Below are positions 1 to 6,792 of a stretch of 16,059 nucleotides of DNA, piece by piece. The position numbers and the translations under genes were made by a program. Source of the DNA: JANOXC01 sp031418215 (lineage in GTDB: Bacteria > Bacteroidota > Bacteroidia > AKYH767-A > OLB10); assembly GCA_031418215.1 (NCBI GenBank), contig JANOXC010000187.1:1-16059 (forward strand), in the 5' to 3' direction. Under the pieces are notes generated by a model that was not told the DNA's origin, made no database searches, and was given only the letters and a program-made list of their open reading frames with translations. Each line of letters opens with the position of its first letter. The stretch's first letter is position 1.

Positions 1-917
1 ATTTGAATCTTGCTCCTTTTGGCGAGGCATTTATGTACAGTATGATTTATGCTTCGGGTTTTATTGCAATACAAATGCTCCATTTTACATTGGCAACAAA
101 GCAGCCAGCCATGACTGCTAACACCATAGCAGCTGCAATAGACGAAACGGAAAAATCTGATAAGCAAATGTTGACAACGGTTAAACTGATTTCGGAAATT
201 TCAAGGGCCCAGTTTATTTCTTTAGTGGGCAATATCATCATTGTACTTCCCGCTGCTTACTTACTAGGATGTTTTTATTCCTATAGCACAGGCAACAATG
301 TAATTACAACAAGTGAAGCACATGAAATGATAATGAGTATTCACCCATGGCATACAGGATCACTTTTTTATGCAGCCTTAGCGGGATTTTTCCTCATGAT
401 GAGTGGAATAATTGCCGGATATTATGATAACAGTGTTGTTTATGGAAGAATTCCCGAACGCATACAACAACATCCTTTTTTAAAGAAAATATTTTCTGCA
501 AAGCAATTGCAAAAGCTTTCAGGCTATTTACAAAAAAATGCCGGCATGTTATTCGGAAATTTATTTCTGGGAATTTTTCTTGGAACTGCACCACTGCTCG
601 GAAGGTTTTTCGGGTTACCCATTGATGTGAGGCACGTTACGCTAAGCACGGGTAATTTTGGTTTGGCTTTGCAATGCAGCGAGCAAAACCTTCCAATTAA
701 TTTATTACTTGCGATAAGCGCCTCACTTTTACTAATAGGGCTTATTAATTTATTCGTAAGTTTCGGCCTTGCAATTTATGTTGCAGTGCATTCGCGAAGT
801 TTAAATGTTTCACTGATGCGAAGAATAGGTAAAGCCCTTATACTTTACTTCCGTGCAAAGCCCTCTGAATTTTTTGTACCACCCGCTACAACAAGTGGCG
901 ATATTTCCAGAGATTAA
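1..917 (+). CDS. Gcr-type 'site-specific recombinase' family membrane protein, C-terminal part
   Basis: The open frame runs in from the left edge, so the true start is outside the window; only the last ~304 residues are visible. I recognise the family from conserved stretches: LHFTLATKQPAMTA near the left end, and GLPIDVRHVTLSTGNFGLAL further on. These are characteristic of the Pfam SpecificRecomb (Gcr, 'gonococcal recombinase') family, whose members are usually over 600 residues. Five hydrophobic segments are visible (for example GNIIIVLPAAYLLGCF and LLLAISASLLLIGLINLF), so this is a polytopic inner-membrane protein. Nothing resembling a tyrosine or serine recombinase catalytic site is present in the visible part, and the historical name is probably misleading. 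The gene converges on the secreted-protein gene to its right, with 67 bases between the stop codons. Family call fairly sure; molecular function unknown. Confidence 0.8.
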   Translation, partial: LNLAPFGEAFMYSMIYASGFIAIQMLHFTLATKQPAMTANTIAAAIDETEKSDKQMLTTVKLISEISRAQFISLVGNIIIVLPAAYLLGCFYSYSTGNNVITTSEAHEMIMSIHPWHTGSLFYAALAGFFLMMSGIIAGYYDNSVVYGRIPERIQQHPFLKKIFSAKQLQKLSGYLQKNAGMLFGNLFLGIFLGTAPLLGRFFGLPIDVRHVTLSTGNFGLALQCSEQNLPINLLLAISASLLLIGLINLFVSFGLAIYVAVHSRSLNVSLMRRIGKALILYFRAKPSEFFVPPATTSGDISRD

Positions 918-984
918 TAACCTGCCATTAGTACAAAGTAAGTTTTACAACTTTTATAAATTCTCATATGTTTATCTTGCAGCA

Positions 985-2643
985 TCAATTTACCAATACC
1001 ACTCTTACTACTCTTTCCATTTCACCGATCTGCATCTTTAATAAATAAATACCTGCATCCAGTGTAGCTATGTTCAAATTTAAATGGTGCATTCCCTTTT
1101 CCAAATGTCCGTTATATAATGTCGACACATAAGCACCCATCATATTGAATAATTGCAGCGAAATGATTCCTGCCTCAGGATTTTCTATCTGCACCTGTGC
1201 TTCCCCACCTGCAGGATTGGGCTGTACGGTCAAATTAATTGCACTGGTTTCCTGCTGGTGATCTGCAACCTCTGTTATGTTCATCTGGAACATACAAAGA
1301 AAAGTTTCATTTCCAATCAAAGCAATATCCTGGCTCCAGTTATGGTATGCTACTGTAATCACAGTGGTATCTCCCGCCGCTGCAAACGGATTTTGTGCTG
1401 CAATGAGTATGTTGTTTCCATTAACCAGGCCTCTCCATACAGGTGTCATATTCATAAAAGAAGCGTAACCAGGCTCCGGCCGCACATACACCTGGTTGCC
1501 GTCGAACATTCCTGCATACTGCGAAAGCCTGTATAAACCATATATATAATATTCATACACGTCATATCGTGTGGGCACCCAATGATACAGTCCGATTGCT
1601 CCGTTCATCAGGGGAAAAATAGCTGTTGCCTCAGCCTGCCATGGTGCATACGGCTCCTGGTTGGAGGTAGCGGGATGGTAATTGGTCCAGCAGTATACAA
1701 GCTGTCCTTTTGTGCTCCATGCCATGTTTGCTTCCATCATGAACATATTATAACCAAGGTATTTTCTTGCAATAGGGTTGGGAGAAGTAACATTGTAAAA
1801 ATTATATATAGACGGACAGATAAACGCATGCTTCTCATAAAATTCACTGCTCATGAAACCCGTGGAATCATGCATCAGGAAATCTACCAGAGTACTGTCA
1901 GAAGTCCATTGCGCCCATGTATAGTCGTCAATTCCAGTCCACGTGCGGCGTATGGGCGTTTCAGCATAAGAGCTTAAAATATTTTGCAAGCCGAATGAAT
2001 CTTCAGCAAGACGCAGAGGTTCCGCATACAAGTCAACCATTGCCTTACGGTATTCGGCAACAAATGCAGCGTTCGGTAAGCTCTGGTAATAGGGTGGAAC
2101 AAGAGAATCGTTTTTAATGGACAGAATTCCTGAAGGCAGGTGAAGCGACCATTCAAGGTCGGCTATAACAATATCGATCCATTTACCCGAAGGTGGATTG
2201 TATTTGTACCTGTTGCTCTTAATGTTATTCAGCCTGTCCATCCATTTGCTCCTGTAACCGGCAATATCATTATTCCAGGGACTTTTAATAAGCCACCACG
2301 GCTGTCCTGTTTGGCTCCCCCAACTGTCTGCGTTTACAATTCCCGTCCATGTATAGGCACGTTGATCAGGGAAGAGGGTATCCTTATAGTCAAGGTCCGA
2401 TGTAGCCACATGCGAAAAGCCTTTTTTGAGCATGTGCAGCAGGCTGTCATCGGGTACCTTGCCGTGATAAATAATGGTAAAAGGCAATGTAAAGTCAGGG
2501 AACTGTGTCCAGTTTATATTGGCTCCGACAGTATCCACTACAAACGTAGCAGGGTTGCAGGAGGATTGAAAGATCTGAGCAAAACATTGCTGTTGAGAAT
2601 TCAAAATAAATGTTAGCAACAAGCAGGTAAGGATCTTTCTCAT
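985..2643 (-). CDS. Secreted protein of unknown function with T9SS type A sorting domain
   Basis: The 552-residue protein begins with an N-terminal signal peptide (MRKILTCLLLTFI, likely cut after CFA near residue 22). The last ~80 residues form a T9SS type A tail (Por_Secre_tail): it opens LTVQPNPAGGEAQVQI, continues LQLFNMMGAYV and DAGIYLLKMQ, and ends in a basic/hydrophobic strand. It should therefore cross the outer membrane through the type IX system and be released or anchored at the surface. The region between (roughly residues 25-450) is rich in Trp and Tyr. It has alternating hydrophobic strands such as WIDIVIADLEW and AIFPLMNGAIGLYHW, which resemble the strand ends of a TIM-barrel glycoside hydrolase. 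I cannot assign a family or catalytic residues. No clear promoter was found upstream. The gene is divergent from the Fic gene and convergent with the Gcr-like gene. Secretion route confident; enzyme activity only inferred. Confidence 0.85.
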   Translation of the reverse strand: MRKILTCLLLTFILNSQQQCFAQIFQSSCNPATFVVDTVGANINWTQFPDFTLPFTIIYHGKVPDDSLLHMLKKGFSHVATSDLDYKDTLFPDQRAYTWTGIVNADSWGSQTGQPWWLIKSPWNNDIAGYRSKWMDRLNNIKSNRYKYNPPSGKWIDIVIADLEWSLHLPSGILSIKNDSLVPPYYQSLPNAAFVAEYRKAMVDLYAEPLRLAEDSFGLQNILSSYAETPIRRTWTGIDDYTWAQWTSDSTLVDFLMHDSTGFMSSEFYEKHAFICPSIYNFYNVTSPNPIARKYLGYNMFMMEANMAWSTKGQLVYCWTNYHPATSNQEPYAPWQAEATAIFPLMNGAIGLYHWVPTRYDVYEYYIYGLYRLSQYAGMFDGNQVYVRPEPGYASFMNMTPVWRGLVNGNNILIAAQNPFAAAGDTTVITVAYHNWSQDIALIGNETFLCMFQMNITEVADHQQETSAINLTVQPNPAGGEAQVQIENPEAGIISLQLFNMMGAYVSTLYNGHLEKGMHHLNLNIATLDAGIYLLKMQIGEMERVVRVVLVN

Positions 2644-2881
2644 GTATTGAAACTAAATTAGCAGTGGGATGCAAGTTAGTGATTTTTCAAAACTGAAGCA
2701 TGAAACGAATGTAATGGATTACAAAAAGTTAGATACATGATTTTAGAAAAGCAAAGATGGAAGCGAATAACTAACTTTTTTATGGAGGATTTTATGCGGA
2801 TAGTGGAATTCTGTCAGAATATTGACTTGGAAATCAATCCGCTTTTGATTTTACAGTAAATCCACAAATTAAAATTTAATA

Positions 2882-2951
2882 AGCCGAATTGAGCCTGTAT
2901 TCGGCTCTTTTTTTGATTATATTTGAGCCGAATAGTTCAAATAATCGGCTC
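2882..2951 (+). promoter_or_regulatory. Putative operator of the Fic gene: four AGCCGA/TCGGCT half-sites
   Basis: Four copies of one short element occur in 70 bases: AGCCGAAT (2882-2889), ATTCGGCTC (2899-2907), GAGCCGAATA (2925-2934) and TCGGCTC (2945-2951). They alternate in orientation and so form two inverted pairs; the last touches the ATG at 2952. TATATTTG at 2918-2925, matching the Bacteroidota -7 element TAnnTTTG, lies between the second and third half-sites. A bound protein could therefore block the promoter. The Fic protein's own C-terminal winged helix is the natural candidate, giving autoregulation. The repeats are seen directly; the regulator is inferred. Confidence 0.6.
2918..2925 (+). 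promoter_or_regulatory. Candidate -7 promoter element (TAnnTTTG) for the Fic gene
   Basis: TATATTTG fits the Bacteroidota sigma-ABfrA -7 consensus exactly and lies 26 bases before the Fic start codon. It predicts a short leader that contains the last two operator half-sites. I see no convincing TTTG -33 element at the usual 19-21 base spacing, so the site may need activation or be weak. Confidence 0.4.
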
Positions 2952-4079
2952 ATGAAATATAACTGGCAACTATCTGGTTGGCCTGAATTCAAACATCAAA
3001 AAAGCGACAAGGCTGAAAAAATGCTTTCTGTTCTCAGTGAAAAAATTGCCCATTTCAGTGGCATGATGAAAGCAATGCCCAAAGAATTACAAATGGATTC
3101 AATTCTTCAGTTAATGGTTTCTGAAGCCATAAAAACATCAGAAATCGAAGGGGAATTCCTAAACAGGCCTGAAGTGCTTTCCTCTATTAAAAACAACCTT
3201 GGGTTAAATCAACCGAGAGAAAAGGTCAATGATAGAAGGGCGCAAGGCATAGGTCAATTAATGGTTACGGTACGTGAAACGTTTGAGTCACCTCTGACAG
3301 TGGAGATACTTTTTGAATGGCATAAAATGCTCTTGCTGGGAAGCAGAGGCATTAGAATTGGTGGTTGGCGAGAAAATGAGGAGCCAATGCAGGTGATTTC
3401 AGGTACGGTTGGAAAGGAGAAAATACATTTTGAGGCGCCACCCTCTTCTGAAGTTCCAGATCAAATGAAAAGATTTATAAAATGGTTTTATAATACTGCC
3501 CCAGGTAAAAAGAATGAAATAATCAGTGCACCAATTCGGTCTGCGATTGCACATTTGTACTTTGAAACCATTCACCCATTTGAAGATGGTAATGGCAGAA
3601 TTGGCCGTGCTATAGCTGAAAAAGCACTGTCACAGTCAATTGGCAGCCCTGTTGTTTTAAGTTTATCTCAAACGATTGAAAAAAATAAAAAGCAATATTA
3701 TCTGACTCTTGAAAAAGCACAACAAAGCAATGAAATAACATCATGGGTCGAGTATTTCATTCAGACGGTATTAAATGCACAAATTCAGTCAATACTACTT
3801 GTTGAATTAACTCTTGAGAAAACTCGCTTCTTTGATCGTTTCAAAGACAAGTTAAACAAACGTCAACTAAAGGTTGTAAGAAAAATGTTGGAAGCAGAAC
3901 CGGAAGGCTTTATGGGTGGAATGACAGCAAAAAAATATATATCGATCACAAAAGCGTCGAAAGCAACCGTTACGCGGGATCTACAGGAATTGGTGGAAAT
4001 GAATGTTTTATTACCTCAAGGGGGCGGGCGTAGCATTCATTATATTATAAAGATAAAAGAAGATAATGCCAGTACTTAA
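2952..4079 (+). CDS. Class II Fic family protein (probable AMP transferase) with C-terminal winged helix
   Basis: The 375-residue protein probably transfers AMP from ATP onto hydroxyl side chains of a target protein. The Fic core motif HPFEDGNGRIGR is complete at residues 208-219, with catalytic His208 and phosphate-binding Gly/Arg residues. The inhibitory motif [ST]xxxE[GN] is present as TSEIEG at 62-67, which places it in class II: autoinhibited by an N-terminal helix whose Glu66 should clash with the ATP gamma-phosphate. The start YNWQLSGWPEF is typical of the DUF4172 N-terminal domain found on such Fic proteins. Residues ~300-368 form a winged-helix domain (KASKATVTRDLQELVEMNVL). I chose ATG 2952 because homology starts there and the operator ends there; an upstream TTG at 2889 lies inside the repeats. 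No antitoxin partner gene is adjacent. Target unknown. Confidence 0.93.
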   Translation: MKYNWQLSGWPEFKHQKSDKAEKMLSVLSEKIAHFSGMMKAMPKELQMDSILQLMVSEAIKTSEIEGEFLNRPEVLSSIKNNLGLNQPREKVNDRRAQGIGQLMVTVRETFESPLTVEILFEWHKMLLLGSRGIRIGGWRENEEPMQVISGTVGKEKIHFEAPPSSEVPDQMKRFIKWFYNTAPGKKNEIISAPIRSAIAHLYFETIHPFEDGNGRIGRAIAEKALSQSIGSPVVLSLSQTIEKNKKQYYLTLEKAQQSNEITSWVEYFIQTVLNAQIQSILLVELTLEKTRFFDRFKDKLNKRQLKVVRKMLEAEPEGFMGGMTAKKYISITKASKATVTRDLQELVEMNVLLPQGGGRSIHYIIKIKEDNAST

Positions 4080-4295
4080 TCTGACAGCCCGAAACTGTAT
4101 CTGGTTAAAATAATCTTCAAGATAATTATATATGCTACTATAAGCCAATTTAAAAGTTAATGTCTGCTAAAGAGGCTATAATATGACCTTTTTTGCAGAT
4201 AAAAACTTAAGAAAAAAATATTGAAGCATCTAACAGCAATAAAAACCGAAAATCATTTACTCCCAAAAGTTAGATACCTAATTGTTTATTAAATG

Positions 4296-4324
4296 AATAA
4301 GGCACTGTATGTCAGTGCCTTATT
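4296..4324. terminator. Strong hairpin, probable bidirectional terminator
   Basis: AATAAGGCACTG (4296-4307) and CAGTGCCTTATT (4313-4324) form a perfect 12-bp stem around a 5-base loop, followed on the plus strand by TTTATT. It starts only a few bases beyond the CCA end of tRNA-fMet, so on the minus strand it should end the tRNA transcript. On the plus strand it lies 217 bases after the Fic stop and would stop read-through into the tRNA. Confidence 0.75.
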
Positions 4325-4328
4325 TTAT

Positions 4329-4403
<75 letters not shown>

Positions 4404-4486
4404 ATATGAGGGCAAAGGTACGCACTTTATCCATTCTACAAAACAACTGTTAGTATCCTTTGAATATAGGACGCCAGTAAGTTGAG

Positions 4487-4661
4487 TCAAATTATATTCA
4501 CCTCAGGCTCAATGACTACGCTGTCTTTATCTTGAACCGAATGCTTAATTCCCAAAGCCAAAGAGTGCGCTTTAGTGCAGGTGATGCTTACATAATTGAT
4601 TAAAAACAAGAGTCTGTTCCCTTAATAGAACCGATATTTCCTCCGACCAAATAGCTTTCCA
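4487..4661 (-). pseudogene. murB: Remnant of the 3' end of a murB gene
   Basis: Reading the minus strand from 4612 to the stop at 4487 gives 41 codons ending AHSLALGIKHSV...VVIEPEVNII. About 21 of 41 residues match the end of the intact MurB at 6793-7809, including the catalytic-Glu motif IEPEVNII and an identical stop position. Further upstream, after a one-base frameshift near 4612, VGGNIGSIKG matches the intact RVGNTGSHKD, and TGGAAAG (4655-4661) matches the Trp-Lys codons of CGWKGK. Homology stops there, and nothing of the FAD domain or the catalytic Ser segment is present. The fragment lies in the same orientation as intact murB, between tRNA-fMet and the DUF898 gene. TTCACCTCAGGCTCAAT (4497-4513) recurs exactly at 6803-6819. 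It is a broken, non-functional copy; whether it is a duplicate or the displaced original end is inference. Confidence 0.8.
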
Positions 4662-4704
4662 CTTCATTTTATCTATTTTTATGCACAACCACTAAAATCA
4701 CTTT

Positions 4705-5691
4705 ATGGATATCATCGCAACACCTACTGCTGAGACAGCAGTACCACAAACACCTTCACGCTACGATTTCTCTTTTCATGGCCAGGGAGGAGAGTACTTC
4801 GGCGTAATCATCGTCAACTGGTTGCTTAGCATCATAACATTAGGATTGTATTATCCATGGGCGAAGGCAAGACAGCTCCAGTATTTATATGCAGCCACCG
4901 AATTCAATGCTTCAAGATTCAGCTTTCATGGCACCGGTAAGGAAATGTTTAAAGGTTTTATTAAAGCGATCTTCATTTTCGCTGTGTTATTTGGCCTGTT
5001 CTTTACCCTGGTTTTGATGCAGAAACCTATTGCAGGAATTATTATATTGTATGCAGGCTTGCTTGCCATCATCCCTCTTGCCATTCATGGAAGTTATAAA
5101 TACCGGTTGTCGCGCACATCATGGAGAGGTATTCGCTTTGGTTACCGCGGCGACAGGACAGAACTGTACAAATTGTTCTTCAAAAATATTTTCCTCACCA
5201 TTATCACATTGGGTATTTATGGTGCCTGGATGGCCATGAACCTGAGGAAGTATCTGATGAATAATGTTCGTTTTGGTAACTTGAAATTCAATTACAATGG
5301 TGATGGCGGCGATTTTTTTGTGTTGAACCTCAAAGGATATTTCCTCACCATCTTTACAATCGGTATATATATGTTCTGGTGGCAGGCAAGTCTTTTAAAA
5401 TATTATATAGACAATCTTTCGATCAATGATGAGAATGGAAATAAGATTACAATGAAATCCATGGTTACTGGCGGTGATTTCTTCGGGCTTATTATTGTAA
5501 ACCTGCTCATTATTGTATTTACATTCGGATTGGGCTATGCATGGGTCGTGACACGCACACTTAAATTCATTTTTGCAAAATGCGAATTGTCTGGCAACAT
5601 TGACCTGCTTGATCTGGTGCAGTCGGAGCAATCATACGTTGATGCGACAGGTGAGGATCTGTCCGATATACTTGATCTTGGAATTGTATGA
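4705..5691 (+). CDS. YjgN/DUF898 family multi-spanning membrane protein
   Basis: The 328-residue protein consists largely of a repeated membrane module. Near-identical helices with a [TL]xG[LI]xxxW core occur at residues 38-61 (IITLGLYYPWAKARQLQYL), 161-184 (IITLGIYGAWMAMNLRKYL), 211-234 (IFTIGIYMFWWQASLLKYY) and 266-289 (VFTFGLGYAWVVTRTLKFI). Each is preceded by a short strand such as FSFHGQGGEYF or FNYNGDGGDFF. This is the hallmark of the DUF898 (YjgN) family, whose function is not known; E. coli YjgN is somewhat longer. The stop overlaps the start of the following M48 protease by ATGA, so the two are co-transcribed and probably translationally coupled. The pairing suggests that the protease acts on or with this membrane protein. 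The acidic C-terminal tail (residues 300-328) is cytoplasmic or periplasmic; topology cannot be settled here. No exact TAnnTTTG promoter was found upstream. Confidence 0.85.
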   Translation: MDIIATPTAETAVPQTPSRYDFSFHGQGGEYFGVIIVNWLLSIITLGLYYPWAKARQLQYLYAATEFNASRFSFHGTGKEMFKGFIKAIFIFAVLFGLFFTLVLMQKPIAGIIILYAGLLAIIPLAIHGSYKYRLSRTSWRGIRFGYRGDRTELYKLFFKNIFLTIITLGIYGAWMAMNLRKYLMNNVRFGNLKFNYNGDGGDFFVLNLKGYFLTIFTIGIYMFWWQASLLKYYIDNLSINDENGNKITMKSMVTGGDFFGLIIVNLLIIVFTFGLGYAWVVTRTLKFIFAKCELSGNIDLLDLVQSEQSYVDATGEDLSDILDLGIV

Positions 5692-6755
5692 CAGAAAGTG
5701 CTGAGGCCGTTTATTACGATGGCAAAAGCAGCATTGCATACCAGGTTACTGTTCTGTTTGATGCACAGAAAGAAAAACTGTTTTTCCATAATGAATCGCT
5801 GAATGAGCAATGGGATGTCAGTGAACTGAAGTTCGAGGCAGGAAGCTATCTTGTTCATATATATAATTCAGGCCTGCCTGACCAGTCACTGCAGTTCAGT
5901 GATGTGCTGCTTGCAAAATCCTGGCTGAAACAATCAGGTGCAATGGCACGTGCAGGCATATACCAACGGCTGCTGCATGCAGGATGGAAGATACATGCTG
6001 TTATTACAGTTGCAATCACAGGTTTTTTATTGCTTGCCTATTTTGTGTTTGTTCCATGGATTGCTGAACATGCTGTTTCTGTTTTACCCTTGAGCTACGA
6101 CAGTGCATTAGGTGAGCAGGTGTTTGCTAATTTCATACAATATGAGGAAGTGGATAGTGTTAAAACAGAATTGCTGCGTGAGTTTGCTGCACATATGTAT
6201 CTTGACAATGACAGGAAATTCACATTTACAGTTGTAGAATCAGCTGATAAAAATGCTTTTGCATTGCCTGACGGTAACATTGTTGTTTATAATTCCATAT
6301 TTCATATTATGGATAGTTATGAGGAGCTTGCAGCTTTGATATCGCATGAGGCATCGCATGTAATGAATAGGCATTCTATGCGCATGCTTTGCAGGAACCT
6401 CTCCGGCTATCTCCTGATATCCCTCACGCTTAGTGATGTGAATGGTATTATGGCAGTGATTGCGGACAATGCCAACCAACTGCGAATGCTCACCTACTCC
6501 CGAAATTATGAACGTCAAGCTGATGAAGATGGCTGGGAAACACTGAGAAAAAATAAAATTACTGCTTCAGGGATGCTAAATTTGTTTACCCATTTAAAAG
6601 GTGATGAAAATTTTAAAATCCCTGCATTTTTGAGCTCACACCCTTTAACGAATGATCGCGTTAATTATATCAATAATCTAATCCGCACAAAACCTTTTAC
6701 TTCTATCTCTCATAAAAAACTGGAAGAAATCTTTACAAAACTTAAAGAGAAATAA
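5688..6755 (+). CDS. Membrane-anchored M48 family metalloprotease
   Basis: This 355-residue zinc endopeptidase is anchored in the inner membrane. The zinc motif HEASH lies at residues 220-224 in ISHEASHVMNRHS. The third ligand is probably Glu275 in NYERQADEDGW, the usual ExxxD pattern of M48 proteins. One strong membrane segment spans ~103-125 (AVITVAITGFLLLAYFVFV). Residues 1-90 form a small beta-rich N-terminal domain (VTVLFDAQKEKLFF, WDVSELKFEAGSY) that I believe is the domain named DUF7092, often found on these proteases; I am less sure of that. The catalytic domain follows the membrane segment and so probably faces the periplasm, as in BepA/LoiP-type enzymes, although it lacks the TPR tail of BepA. 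It starts inside the stop of the DUF898 gene (ATGA). It converges on murB with 37 bases between the stops and no obvious terminator. Confidence 0.9.
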   Translation: MTESAEAVYYDGKSSIAYQVTVLFDAQKEKLFFHNESLNEQWDVSELKFEAGSYLVHIYNSGLPDQSLQFSDVLLAKSWLKQSGAMARAGIYQRLLHAGWKIHAVITVAITGFLLLAYFVFVPWIAEHAVSVLPLSYDSALGEQVFANFIQYEEVDSVKTELLREFAAHMYLDNDRKFTFTVVESADKNAFALPDGNIVVYNSIFHIMDSYEELAALISHEASHVMNRHSMRMLCRNLSGYLLISLTLSDVNGIMAVIADNANQLRMLTYSRNYERQADEDGWETLRKNKITASGMLNLFTHLKGDENFKIPAFLSSHPLTNDRVNYINNLIRTKPFTSISHKKLEEIFTKLKEK

Positions 6756-6792
6756 AATTGAATGTGTTACAGAAAACCTGCAATCTGCTGTT

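Noticed and set aside
918..984. Terminator between the convergent Gcr-like and T9SS cargo genes
   Set aside because: Only a four-pair AAGT/ACTT hairpin could be found; too weak to call.
1153..2616. Several plus-strand reading frames inside the T9SS cargo gene
   Set aside because: They are opposite-strand shadows with no recognisable domains; the minus-strand protein has a signal peptide and a sorting tail.
2831..2851. Inverted repeat AAATCAA / TTGATTT upstream of the Fic gene, as a terminator or regulatory hairpin
   Set aside because: Only seven A/T-rich pairs, no following T tract and no gene ending here; expected by chance in AT-rich DNA.
2889..2951. TTG at 2889 as an extended start for the Fic protein
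   Set aside because: The extra 21 residues fall inside the operator repeats and resemble no Fic N terminus; the family start YNWQLSGW follows directly after ATG 2952.
4080..4295. Search for a small gene or antitoxin after the Fic gene
   Set aside because: No open frame with a plausible protein, and no partner motif; I see only the 13-base repeat and the start of the hairpin region.
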